From the NCBI RefSeq assembly GCF_025869345.1, contig NZ_JAOZVW010000090.1, forward strand, positions 1 through 41,840: a stretch of 41,840 nt of DNA. Direction: 5' to 3'. The notes under the pieces are model-generated. The model was not told where the DNA came from and did no database searches. It worked only from the letters and a program-made list of their open reading frames with translations. Each line of letters begins with the position of its first letter. Position 1 is the first letter of the stretch. A program made the translations under genes and the position numbers. Shown piece by piece: positions 6,500 to 15,460 of the stretch. Source of the stretch: Sphingopyxis sp. GTDB taxonomy: Bacteria > Pseudomonadota > Alphaproteobacteria > Sphingomonadales > Sphingomonadaceae.

Positions 6500-7942
6500 A
6501 TGGCTTCCGAACGCATGCTCCAATTTGTGGGGCGTGACCAATCCTATCCGGACAAGCGCTCGCCCGAAGAGCGCGCGCGCGACTTTCGCGAGATTGCCGA
6601 GCGTTACGCGGCGCCCGACGCCGACGCGCAGGCCTCACGCTGTTCGCAGTGCGGCGTGCCCTATTGCTCGGTGCATTGTCCGCTGCACAATCATATTCCC
6701 GACTGGCTGCGCCTGACCGCCGAGGGCCGGCTGCGCGAGGCCTATGAGCTTTCCAACGCGACCTCGACGATGCCCGAGATCTGCGGCCGCATCTGCCCGC
6801 AGGATCGCCTGTGCGAAGGCAATTGCGTGATCGAATTTTCGGGCCATGGCGCGGTGACGATCGGCAGCGTCGAGAAATATATCACCGACACCGCCTGGGC
6901 CGAAGGCTGGGTCGAGCCGATCCGGGCGGGCAAGCCGACCGGCCAGTCGGTGGGCATCGTCGGCGCGGGCCCCGCGGGGCTCACCGCCGCCGAATATCTC
7001 CGCGTTCAGGGGCATGAGGTGCATGTCTACGACCGGCACGACCGCGCGGGCGGGCTGCTCACCTATGGCATTCCCGGCTTCAAGCTGGAGAAGGAGGTCG
7101 TGATGCGCCGCATCGAGCGGCTGGAGGAAAGCGGCATCCGCTTTCACCTCGGCTTCGCGGTCGGCGAGGATGCGACGCTCGATCAGCTGCGCGCAAAGCA
7201 TGACGCGATCCTGATCGCGACCGGCGTCTACAAGGCGCGCGAGATCAACGTGCCGGGCAGCGGCGCCGAAGGCGTGATCGCCGCGCTCGACTATCTGATC
7301 GCCTCGAACCGCAAGAGCTTCGGCGACGAGGTTCCCGCCTTCGACGACGGCCGCCTGAATGCCGAGGGCAAGCATGTCGTCGTGATCGGCGGCGGCGACA
7401 CCGCGATGGACTGCGTCCGCACCGCGGTGCGTCAGGGCGCAAAGTCGGTGAAGTGCCTCTATCGCCGCGACCGCGAGAATATGCCGGGCTCGCAGCGCGA
7501 GGTCGCCAATGCCGAAGAGGAAGGCGTCGAATTCGTCTGGCTGTCGGCCCCTGAAAGCTTCACCGCCGACACGCATGTGAAAGAAGTCGCGGCGCAGGGA
7601 ATGCGCCTCGGCGCCCCCGACGCGAGCGGCCGCCGCAGCCCCGAGCCCGACCCGGGCCGCAGCTTCGACCTGCCCGCCGACATGGTGATCAAGGCGCTCG
7701 GCTTCGATCCCGAGGAACTGCCGCACCTGTTCGGCTCGCCCGACCTGTCCGTCACGCGCTGGGGCACGCTGCGCGTCGATCACCAGACGATGATGACCAG
7801 TCTGCCCGGCGTCTTTGCGGCCGGCGACATCGTGCGCGGCGCCAGCCTGGTCGTCTGGGGCATCCGCGACGGCCGCGACGTCAGCGATCAGATGGCAAAG
7901 TGGTTGAAAGCGAAAGCGAAAAGCGAAAAGAAGGCGGCATGA
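6500..7942 (+). CDS. gltD: Glutamate synthase (NADPH) small subunit
   Basis: GltD passes electrons from NADPH through FAD to the large subunit for the GOGAT reaction (glutamine + 2-oxoglutarate to two glutamates). The 480-residue protein has the N-terminal Fe-S region with cysteines at 48, 51, 56 and 60 (CSQC..C...CPLHNHIP) and a second set in ICGRICPQDRLCEGNC. An FAD-binding fold (VGIVGAGPAGLTAAEYL) and an NADPH-binding fold (VVVIGGGDTAMDCVRTA) follow. The C-terminal GVFAAGDIVRGASLVVWGIRDGR closes the FAD domain. The start at 6500 has GAAGGGGA just upstream; an in-frame TTG start at 6440 would add 20 residues with no family support. It begins a three-gene transcript with a DUF2059 gene and gltB. 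Confidence 0.97.
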   Translation: MASERMLQFVGRDQSYPDKRSPEERARDFREIAERYAAPDADAQASRCSQCGVPYCSVHCPLHNHIPDWLRLTAEGRLREAYELSNATSTMPEICGRICPQDRLCEGNCVIEFSGHGAVTIGSVEKYITDTAWAEGWVEPIRAGKPTGQSVGIVGAGPAGLTAAEYLRVQGHEVHVYDRHDRAGGLLTYGIPGFKLEKEVVMRRIERLEESGIRFHLGFAVGEDATLDQLRAKHDAILIATGVYKAREINVPGSGAEGVIAALDYLIASNRKSFGDEVPAFDDGRLNAEGKHVVVIGGGDTAMDCVRTAVRQGAKSVKCLYRRDRENMPGSQREVANAEEEGVEFVWLSAPESFTADTHVKEVAAQGMRLGAPDASGRRSPEPDPGRSFDLPADMVIKALGFDPEELPHLFGSPDLSVTRWGTLRVDHQTMMTSLPGVFAAGDIVRGASLVVWGIRDGRDVSDQMAKWLKAKAKSEKKAA

Positions 7943-7965
7943 CCAACAGGGAAGGAAAATTGCTC

Positions 7966-9141
7966 ATGTCGACCTGGAAAACCATGCTGCTCGTCGGCGC
8001 GATGGCGTTCGCGCCCGTGCAGGCTTTCGCCGCGCCCGAGGAAGCCCCCGAAGCCGAAATCGTCGCCGCCCCCGCCGTCGAAGGCGATGAAGGTCACAGC
8101 ATGAACGACGAGGCCATGGCCGCCGACGCCAAGGCCAAGATGCAGAAGGAGATCGACGCGGCGATCGCGATGATCGAAAAGATTTTCGGCACCGACAAGC
8201 TGCCGCCGGTCGCCCCGGCGCAGCTCGCCCTCGCGCAGCAGACGACGGCCGCGCTGATCCCGGCGGGCAGCCTCGAAAAGATGCTCGACAATCTCTATGG
8301 CAAACTTTTCAAGGGCTTGATGGACGAATTTGGCGGCATGTCGGACATCTCGCTGTCGATCAAGACCGGCGTCGAAAGCGACAAGATCGCCGCGCTCGAT
8401 GACAAGAGCAAGGCCGCGGTCGCCGATATGTTCGATCCCTGGCGCCAGCAGCGCGAGGACCAGATCACCAATATCATCAAGCCGCAGATCAGCGAAGCGC
8501 TGCACGACCTGGAAGCGCCGATGCGCGACGGCATGGCGCACGCCTATGCGCGAAAGTTCAGCAGCGACCAGCTCACCCAGATGAACGGCTTCTTCGCCAC
8601 CCCCGCAGGCACCGCCTTCGCATCCGAATGGATGGCCTTGCAGGCCGATCCCGAAGTCATGCTGGCGATGATCAAGGCGGTGCCGCCGCTGGTGAACAAG
8701 TTCATCGACCGGGGCCCCGAGATCGAGGGTCAGTTCAAGGATCTGCCCAAGGAAAAGCAGCTCGCCGACCTCAGCGACGCCGAACTCGCGAAGCTCGCCA
8801 AGCTGATGAAGGTCAGCGTCAAGGAGCTGAAGGAACATCGCGACCAATGGGACACCCTGGCCGAGGAAACGACCGAGGCCACCGAAGCGGTCGATGCGGC
8901 GGCCGATGCGGCCGACGCCGCCGCGGCCGATGCCGATGCGGCGGCGGATGCGGCGCAGGCCGCGGCCGATGCCGCCGAAGCGACGGTCGATGACCCAGCC
9001 TACAACCGCGACAATTGGTCGGAGGCCGACCGCCAGCGCGTCGAGCAGCTCGAGGAAGCGGCGAACAGCGCCTCGTCGGCCGCCTTTGACGCACAGGAAG
9101 AGGCGGTCGCCAACGCCCGCAAGAAGACGCCATCCACTTGA
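7966..9141 (+). CDS. Secreted DUF2059-domain protein
   Basis: This periplasmic protein of 391 residues has no known activity. A signal peptide is clear: MSTWKTMLLVGAMAFAP, cut after AFA near residue 22. The middle resembles DUF2059: a helical block around ALHDLEAPMRDGMAHAYARKFSSDQL followed by MNGFFATPAGTAFASEW, the most conserved part of the domain. The C-terminus is a low-complexity Ala/Asp/Glu stretch (about 305-345) likely to be a long helix or coiled coil, then a charged tail. The start at 7966 has GAAGGA 9 bases upstream and begins the signal peptide; an earlier ATG at 7939 overlaps the gltD stop and would spoil the signal. The gene lies between gltD and gltB with 23- and 29-base gaps, so co-transcription is likely. 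Confidence 0.8.
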   Translation: MSTWKTMLLVGAMAFAPVQAFAAPEEAPEAEIVAAPAVEGDEGHSMNDEAMAADAKAKMQKEIDAAIAMIEKIFGTDKLPPVAPAQLALAQQTTAALIPAGSLEKMLDNLYGKLFKGLMDEFGGMSDISLSIKTGVESDKIAALDDKSKAAVADMFDPWRQQREDQITNIIKPQISEALHDLEAPMRDGMAHAYARKFSSDQLTQMNGFFATPAGTAFASEWMALQADPEVMLAMIKAVPPLVNKFIDRGPEIEGQFKDLPKEKQLADLSDAELAKLAKLMKVSVKELKEHRDQWDTLAEETTEATEAVDAAADAADAAAADADAAADAAQAAADAAEATVDDPAYNRDNWSEADRQRVEQLEEAANSASSAAFDAQEEAVANARKKTPST

Positions 9142-9170
9142 ATCACGGCCACGGCCGGCAGGAAACCGAC

Positions 9171-12100
9171 ATGACCCACTACCCCACCCCCGATCACGCG
9201 CGGCTCGCCGAAAGCGGCATGTATCGCCCCGACCTCGAATCCGATGCCTGCGGCGTCGGGCTGGTCGCGGCGACCGACGGCAAGCCGTCGCGCCGCGTCG
9301 TCGAGGCGGCGATCGAGGCGCTGCGTGCCGTCTGGCACCGCGGCGCGGTCGATGCCGACGGCAAGACCGGGGATGGGGCGGGAATCCATGTCGACCTGCC
9401 GGTCCGCTTCTTCGACGATGCGATCGCGGCCTCGGGGCACAAGGTGCGCCCGAACCGCCTCGCCGTCGGCATGGTCTTCCTGCCGCGCACCGACCTCGGC
9501 GCGCAGGAGGAGTGCCGCACGATCGTCGAGGCCGAGATCATCGACGCGGGCTTCACCATCTATGGCTGGCGCCAGGTGCCCGTCGACGTGTCGGTGATCG
9601 GCGACAAGGCGCAGCAGACGCGGCCCGAGATCGAGCAGATCATGATCGCCGGGCCGCTGCCCGACGAGCAGTCGGTCGCCGAGTTCGAAAAGCAGCTCTA
9701 TCTCGTCCGCCGCCGCATCGAGAAAAAGGTGATCGCGGCGCAGATCCATGACTTCTACGTCTGCAGCCTGTCGGCGCGCTCGATCATCTACAAGGGGCTG
9801 TTCCTCGCCGAGAGCCTCGCGGATTTCTATCCCGACCTTACGAACAAGCTGTTCGAGAGCCGGGTCGCGATCTTTCATCAGCGCTATTCGACCAACACTT
9901 TCCCGCAATGGTGGCTCGCCCAGCCCTTCCGCTGCCTCGCCCACAATGGCGAGATCAACACGATCCGCGGCAACAAGAACTGGATGAAGAGCCACGAGAT
10001 CAAGATGGCGAGCCTCGCCTTCGGCGAGCATTCGGAGGACATCAAGCCGGTGATCCCGGCGGGCGCATCCGACACCGCGGCGCTCGACGCGGCGTTCGAG
10101 ACTTTGTGCCGCGCCGGGCGCGACGCGCCGACCGCGAAGCTGATCCTCGTCCCCGAGGCCTGGGGCCACGACGACGACATCCCCGACGCGCACAAGGCGA
10201 TGTACAGCTACCTCGCCAGCGTGATGGAGGCATGGGACGGCCCCGCCGCGCTCGCGATGACCGACGGCCGCTGGGCGGTCGCGGGGATGGATCGCAACGC
10301 GCTCCGCCCGCTGCGCTACACGCTGACCGCCGACAATCTGCTCGTCGTCGGCTCCGAAAGCGGCATGGTGCTGCTGCCCGAGGCGAGCGTCCGCAAGAAA
10401 GGACGCCTCGGTCCCGGCCAGATGATCGCGGTCGACCTCGACGAGGGCACGCTCTACGAGGATCGCGCGATCAAGGACAAGATCGCGGGCGACGCCGACT
10501 ATGCCGCGCGCGTCAAGGGCTTCCGCACCATGGCCGACCTGCCGAAGGGCGGCAAGGCGACGCTCGAGCCGTGGGACCGCGCCGAACTGCTGCGCCGCCA
10601 GGTCGCGGCGGGGCTGACCATGGAGGATATGGAGCTCATCCTGTCGCCGATGGTCGAGGATGCGAAGGAAGCGATCGGATCGATGGGCGACGACACGCCG
10701 CTCGCGGTCATCTCCGACAAGCCGCGCCACGTCGCGCAATTCTTCCGCCAGAATTTCAGCCAGGTCACCAACCCGCCGATCGACAGTCTGCGCGAACGGC
10801 ATGTGATGAGCCTCAACACGCGCTTCTCCAACCTCGGCAACATCCTCGACGAAAAGGGGCAGAGCGCGCACGTCCTGGTGATCGATTCCCCCGTCCTCGT
10901 CGGTGAGGATTGGGACCGGCTGCGCGCCTATTTCGGCGATGCCGTCGCCGATATCGACTGCACCTTCGCCGCGGGCAGCGACGCCGCGACGCTCCGCGAA
11001 GCGATCGCGCGCATCCGCCGCGAGGCCGAGGATGCGGTGCGCGCCGGGCGCAGCGAATTGTTCCTGTCCGACCAGAAGATCGGCGAAGACCGCGTCGGGG
11101 TCGCGATGGTGCTCGCCGCCGCCGCGGTCCACACCCATCTCGTCCGCAAGGGCCTGCGCAGCTATGCCTCGATCAACGTCCGCTCGGCCGAAGTGCTCGA
11201 CACCCACGCCTTCGCGGTGCTGATCGGAGTCGGCGCGACGACCGTCCACGCCTATCTCGCCGAAGCCGCGATCGCCGATCGCCACGCGCGCGGCCTGTTC
11301 GGCGGCGACCTGTCGCTGGGCGACTGCCACCTGCGCTATCGCAAGGCGATCGACGACGGCCTGCTCAAGATCATGGCGAAGATGGGGATCGCGGTGGTCT
11401 CCTCTTATCGCGGCGGCTATAATTTCGAAGCGGTCGGCCTCAGCCGCGCGCTCGTCAACGACCTCTTCCCCGGCATGCCCGCGAAGATTTCGGGCGAGGG
11501 CTATCAGTCGCTGTTCATCAACGCGACCGAGAAGCATGAGGCCGCATTCGACGCCCGCGTCACCACCCTGCCGGTCGGCGGCTTCTACCGCCACCGCGCG
11601 GGCGGCGAGGCGCACGCCTATTCGGCGCAGCTCATGCACCTGCTCCAGACCGCGGTCGCGACCGACAGCTATTCGACCTACCTCCAGTTCGCGCGCGGCG
11701 TCGCCGACCTGCCGCCGGTCTATCTGCGCGATCTGATGGAGTTCAACTTCCCGGCGCAGGGCGTCGCGCTCGACAGCGTCGAGGCGATCACCGAGATCCG
11801 CAAGCGCTTCGTCACCCCCGGCATGTCGCTGGGCGCGCTATCGCCCGAGGCGCACGAGACGCTGGCGATCGCGATGAACCGCATCGGCGCCAAGGCGGTG
11901 TCGGGCGAAGGCGGCGAGGCGAGCGAGCGCTACCACCCCTATGCCAACGGCGACAACGCCAACAGCAATATCAAGCAGATCGCGTCGGGCCGCTTCGGCG
12001 TCACCGCCGAATATCTCGGCGCCTGCGACGAGATCGAGATCAAGGTCGCGCAGGGCGCCAAGCCCGGCGAGGGCGGCCAGCTTCCCGGATTCAAGGTCAC

Positions 12101-13700
12101 CGAGTTCATCGCCCGCCTGCGCCACTCGACGCCGGGCGTGATGCTGATCTCGCCCCCGCCGCATCACGACATCTATTCGATCGAGGATCTGGCGCAGCTC
12201 ATCTACGATTTGAAGCAGATCAACCCGAAGGCGCGCGTCTGCGTCAAACTCGTCAGCTCGGCGGGCATCGGCACCGTCGCGGCGGGCGTCGCCAAGGCGC
12301 ACGCCGACGTGATCCTCGTCTCGGGCAACACCGGCGGCACCGGAGCTTCGCCCCAGACCAGCATCAAATATGCCGGCACCCCCTGGGAAATGGGCCTGTC
12401 CGAAGTCAATCAGGTGCTCACCCTCAATGGCCTCCGCCACCGCATCCGCCTGCGCACCGACGGCGGGCTCAAGACCGGCCGCGACATCGTCATCGCCGCC
12501 ATTTTGGGCGCCGAGGAATATGGCATCGGCACGCTCAGCCTCGTCGCGATGGGCTGCATCATGGTGCGCCAGTGCCACAGCAACACCTGCCCGGTCGGCA
12601 TCTGCACGCAGGACGAGAAACTGCGCGCAAAGTTCGCCGGCAGCCCGGAGAAGGTCATCAACCTGATGACCTTCATCGCCGAGGAAGTGCGCGAAATCCT
12701 CGCCAAGCTCGGCTGCCGCAGCCTCGACGAGGTGATCGGCCGCACCGAGCTCTTGCGTCAGGTCAGCCGCGGCGCCGAGCATCTCGACGACCTCGACCTC
12801 AACCCGATCCTCGCCAAGGTCGACGCCCCCGACGACCAGCGCCGCTCGCAGGGGCCGAATTTCCGCAACCCGGTGCCCGACAGCCTCGACGCGCAGATAT
12901 TGAGCGACGCGAAGCCTTTGTTCGAACGCGGCGAGCGGATGCAGCTCACCTACAACGTCCGCAACACCCACCGCGCCGTCGGCACCCGCCTGTCGGCGGA
13001 GGTCACCGCGCGCTTCGGGATGAACGGCCTCGCCGACGGCCATGTCCAGGTGCGGCTGCGCGGCACCGCGGGCCAGTCGCTCGGCGCTTTCCTGTGCAGC
13101 GGCATCACGCTGGAAGTGTTCGGCGATGCCAACGATTATGTCGGCAAGGGCCTGTCGGGCGGCCGCATCATCGTGCGCCCGACCGTGTCGAGTCCGCTCG
13201 TCAGCCAGCACAACAGCATCGTCGGCAACACCGTCCTCTATGGCGCTACCGCGGGCACCCTGCTCGCGGCGGGTCAGGCCGGCGAGCGCTTCGCGGTCCG
13301 CAACTCGGGCGCAAAGGTGGTGGTCGAGGGCTGCGGCGCCAACGGCTGCGAATATATGACCGGCGGCACCGCGGTGATCCTCGGCCCCGTGGGATCGAAC
13401 TTCGGCGCGGGCATGACCGGCGGCATGGCCTTCATCCTCGACACCGACGCCAGCTTCGAACGCCGCGCCAACGGCGAATCGATCGTCTGGCAGCGCCTCG
13501 CCAGCAGCCACTGGGAAACGATGCTCAAGGATATGGTCGCCGATCATGCGCACGCCACCGGCAGCAAATGGTCGGCCGAGATCCTCGCCGACTGGGACCG
13601 CTGGCGCGATCATTTCTGGCAGGTCTGCCCGAAGGAAATGCTCAGCCGTATCGCCCATCCGCTGACCGATGAGGCGATGGAGGTCGCCGCCGCGGAATAG
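9171..13700 (+). CDS. gltB: Glutamate synthase (NADPH) large subunit
   Basis: GltB is the catalytic subunit of GOGAT: it hydrolyses glutamine, channels ammonia and reductively aminates 2-oxoglutarate. At 1509 residues it has normal family length. A short propeptide precedes Cys27 (SDACGVG), the N-terminal nucleophile after processing. The class II glutamine amidotransferase domain covers about 27-430 (RYSTNTFPQW, AHNGEINT). The central domain follows, then the FMN/3Fe-4S synthase domain (GEGGEASERY, SGNTGGTGASPQTSIKYAG, CHSNTCPVGICTQ with the cluster cysteines). The C-terminal beta-helix (GLSGGRIIVRP, GANGCEYMTGGTAVILG) completes the fold. The start at 9171 has AGGAAA upstream. It forms one transcript with gltD and the DUF2059 gene. 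Confidence 0.97.
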   Translation: MTHYPTPDHARLAESGMYRPDLESDACGVGLVAATDGKPSRRVVEAAIEALRAVWHRGAVDADGKTGDGAGIHVDLPVRFFDDAIAASGHKVRPNRLAVGMVFLPRTDLGAQEECRTIVEAEIIDAGFTIYGWRQVPVDVSVIGDKAQQTRPEIEQIMIAGPLPDEQSVAEFEKQLYLVRRRIEKKVIAAQIHDFYVCSLSARSIIYKGLFLAESLADFYPDLTNKLFESRVAIFHQRYSTNTFPQWWLAQPFRCLAHNGEINTIRGNKNWMKSHEIKMASLAFGEHSEDIKPVIPAGASDTAALDAAFETLCRAGRDAPTAKLILVPEAWGHDDDIPDAHKAMYSYLASVMEAWDGPAALAMTDGRWAVAGMDRNALRPLRYTLTADNLLVVGSESGMVLLPEASVRKKGRLGPGQMIAVDLDEGTLYEDRAIKDKIAGDADYAARVKGFRTMADLPKGGKATLEPWDRAELLRRQVAAGLTMEDMELILSPMVEDAKEAIGSMGDDTPLAVISDKPRHVAQFFRQNFSQVTNPPIDSLRERHVMSLNTRFSNLGNILDEKGQSAHVLVIDSPVLVGEDWDRLRAYFGDAVADIDCTFAAGSDAATLREAIARIRREAEDAVRAGRSELFLSDQKIGEDRVGVAMVLAAAAVHTHLVRKGLRSYASINVRSAEVLDTHAFAVLIGVGATTVHAYLAEAAIADRHARGLFGGDLSLGDCHLRYRKAIDDGLLKIMAKMGIAVVSSYRGGYNFEAVGLSRALVNDLFPGMPAKISGEGYQSLFINATEKHEAAFDARVTTLPVGGFYRHRAGGEAHAYSAQLMHLLQTAVATDSYSTYLQFARGVADLPPVYLRDLMEFNFPAQGVALDSVEAITEIRKRFVTPGMSLGALSPEAHETLAIAMNRIGAKAVSGEGGEASERYHPYANGDNANSNIKQIASGRFGVTAEYLGACDEIEIKVAQGAKPGEGGQLPGFKVTEFIARLRHSTPGVMLISPPPHHDIYSIEDLAQLIYDLKQINPKARVCVKLVSSAGIGTVAAGVAKAHADVILVSGNTGGTGASPQTSIKYAGTPWEMGLSEVNQVLTLNGLRHRIRLRTDGGLKTGRDIVIAAILGAEEYGIGTLSLVAMGCIMVRQCHSNTCPVGICTQDEKLRAKFAGSPEKVINLMTFIAEEVREILAKLGCRSLDEVIGRTELLRQVSRGAEHLDDLDLNPILAKVDAPDDQRRSQGPNFRNPVPDSLDAQILSDAKPLFERGERMQLTYNVRNTHRAVGTRLSAEVTARFGMNGLADGHVQVRLRGTAGQSLGAFLCSGITLEVFGDANDYVGKGLSGGRIIVRPTVSSPLVSQHNSIVGNTVLYGATAGTLLAAGQAGERFAVRNSGAKVVVEGCGANGCEYMTGGTAVILGPVGSNFGAGMTGGMAFILDTDASFERRANGESIVWQRLASSHWETMLKDMVADHAHATGSKWSAEILADWDRWRDHFWQVCPKEMLSRIAHPLTDEAMEVAAAE

Positions 13701-13811
13701 ACCGCACCCCTACGCATCAATCCCCTTGCCAGCGAAGCGGGCGCCGTCGTTAACATGTTGGCGACGCATCGCTCCTATGCGCGAAAAAAGGACCGGAAAG
13801 AAGGGGTTGGG

Positions 13812-14879
13812 GTGGAACGGGGACAATCGCTTTATCTGGACGCTTTGCGTCTGATCGCCGCGCTGGAGGTCGCCGCCTTCCATCTGGGCCGCCTGCCGGG
13901 AAGCGGCGTGCCCGAGGGGTGGTGGAACGCGTTCGGGCACGAGGCGGTGGTCATCTTCTTCGTCCTGTCGGGTTTCGTGATCCGCCATGCCGCGGGCAAG
14001 AACGACCCGACGCTGCGGCTGTTCGCGATCAGCCGCATCTCGCGCGTCTGGTCGGTGGCGATCCCGGCGCTGCTGCTGACCTGGCTGTTCGATTCGATCG
14101 GTCACCGGATCGATCTTGCCCCCTATGAGGGGCTCGTCACCGACGGCTCCGCGGCGCTCCGCGTTGCGATCGGCGCGGCGATGCTCAACGAATCCTGGGT
14201 GTCGGTCCAGATGCTGTCGAACACGCCCTATTGGTCGATCGCCTATGAAGTCTTCTATTACGCGCTGTTCGCTGCGATCTTCTATCTGAAGGGGCGCTGG
14301 CGCTGGCTGATCCTCGTGCCCGCGCTGATCGCGGGGCCGAAGATATTGCTGCTGTTCCCGATCTGGTTGATGGGATGGGCGGCCTATAGCGAGCGCTGGT
14401 CGGCGCGCTGGCCGCGCTGGCTGGTGTGGGCGGCGTTCTGTCAGCCGGTCCTGTGCCTGCTGCTCTATTCGCAGTTCGGGCTCATGGGATTGACGGGCGG
14501 CTGGCTGGAAGGCTGGCTTGGCCACGATCTCTGGCGCAATGGTCTTGCCTGGTCACGCTACGTCATCAGCGACAGCCTGCTCGGCCTCAGCATCGCGGTG
14601 AACCTGATCGCGGCCAAGCATCTCGGCCCCGAACTCGCGATCGCGCTGAACGGGGCGGCGAAGCCGATCCGCTGGCTGGCGGGACGGTCCTTCACCCTCT
14701 ATCTGTTGCATCAACCGACGATGTTGCTGATGATCGCCTTGTCCGGCGCCTTGCTGCCCCCGATATGGCGCACGCCCTTTATCGTGATGGGAGCGACGAT
14801 CGTGATTCTGGCCGTGGCCGAAGTGACCGAAGGACAACGCCACCGGCTGCGCGCCGGGCTGGAACGGCTATGGCGATAA
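13812..14879 (+). CDS. Membrane acyltransferase (acyltransferase 3 family)
   Basis: This multi-span membrane protein resembles the OafA/NodX family, whose members transfer acetyl or other acyl groups to sugars of surface polysaccharides or to other envelope molecules. The N-terminus (YLDALRLIAALEVAAFHLG) holds the family's R-x-x-A-A-x-x-V-x-x-x-H-like helix. GHEAVVIFFVLSGFVI and SRISRVW follow, as in the family. About ten hydrophobic segments are seen over 355 residues. The GTG start at 13812 is preceded by an AGAAGGGG stretch; an ATG at 13755 would add 19 charged residues. It overlaps the next gene by 10 bases, so the two are translationally linked. Substrate unknown. Confidence 0.8.
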   Translation: MERGQSLYLDALRLIAALEVAAFHLGRLPGSGVPEGWWNAFGHEAVVIFFVLSGFVIRHAAGKNDPTLRLFAISRISRVWSVAIPALLLTWLFDSIGHRIDLAPYEGLVTDGSAALRVAIGAAMLNESWVSVQMLSNTPYWSIAYEVFYYALFAAIFYLKGRWRWLILVPALIAGPKILLLFPIWLMGWAAYSERWSARWPRWLVWAAFCQPVLCLLLYSQFGLMGLTGGWLEGWLGHDLWRNGLAWSRYVISDSLLGLSIAVNLIAAKHLGPELAIALNGAAKPIRWLAGRSFTLYLLHQPTMLLMIALSGALLPPIWRTPFIVMGATIVILAVAEVTEGQRHRLRAGLERLWR

Positions 14880-15460
14880 CGCCCCCCCCGTTCCCGCCCG
14901 AACCCCCGGGCTGGATCGATGCCCGCTTCGGCACCGCGCGCGGCCTCGTGCGGCTGATGCTCTCCTATGGCGAGACGGCGCTGCGGCTGGCTTCGGTCCG
15001 CGCGCCCGAGGCGGCGGAGGTGCGGCGGCTCGTCTTCGTCTGCCACGGCAATATCTGCCGCAGCGCCTTCGCGGATGTCGCGGGGGCCGAGGCGGGCCTC
15101 GTCACAGCGTCCTTCGGCCTTTCCGCCTCGCACGGCGCCCCGGCGCACCCGCCGGTCGTCGCTATCGCAGGGGAGATGGGCATCGACCTTGACCGGCACC
15201 GCGCCACGGCGAAGGAGGCCTATCAGCCGCAGCCGGGCGACCTGCTGCTCGCGATGGAGGCGCGCCAGCTTCGCTGGATCGCCGCCGACGAACGGCTCGC
15301 ACACCTGCCGCGCACGTTGCTCGGCCTCTACACGCGCCCGGCCCTGCCGCACCTGCACGACCCCTATCGGCTGAACGATCCCTATACGCGCACCTGTCTA
15401 CAGCGGATCGCCAGCGCGATCCCCAGGCTCAGCTCCCGCTTCCCAAAAGCCGTGCGATGA
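14870..15460 (+). CDS. Low-molecular-weight protein-tyrosine-phosphatase family protein
   Basis: This is a small phosphatase (196 residues). The phosphate-binding loop C58-HGNIC-R64-S (CX5R) follows the strand RLVFV, and the general acid Asp164 lies in HDPY near the C-terminus, so the catalytic set is complete. Relatives such as Wzb dephosphorylate tyrosine kinases that control exopolysaccharide export. Unusually, about 50 residues (proline-rich, then a helix) precede the domain, whereas ordinary family members begin with the VLFVC strand. The ATG at 14870 overlaps the end of the acyltransferase gene. The last 32 bases overlap the 3' end of the convergent ATP-grasp gene. Confidence 0.85.
   Translation: MAITPPPFPPEPPGWIDARFGTARGLVRLMLSYGETALRLASVRAPEAAEVRRLVFVCHGNICRSAFADVAGAEAGLVTASFGLSASHGAPAHPPVVAIAGEMGIDLDRHRATAKEAYQPQPGDLLLAMEARQLRWIAADERLAHLPRTLLGLYTRPALPHLHDPYRLNDPYTRTCLQRIASAIPRLSSRFPKAVR

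Noticed and set aside
9000-13658. Very long open frames on the minus strand opposite gltB (about 880 and 600 codons)
   Set aside because: They are antisense to a clear GltB, with Arg/Asp/His-rich composition typical of GC-codon shadows and no domains.
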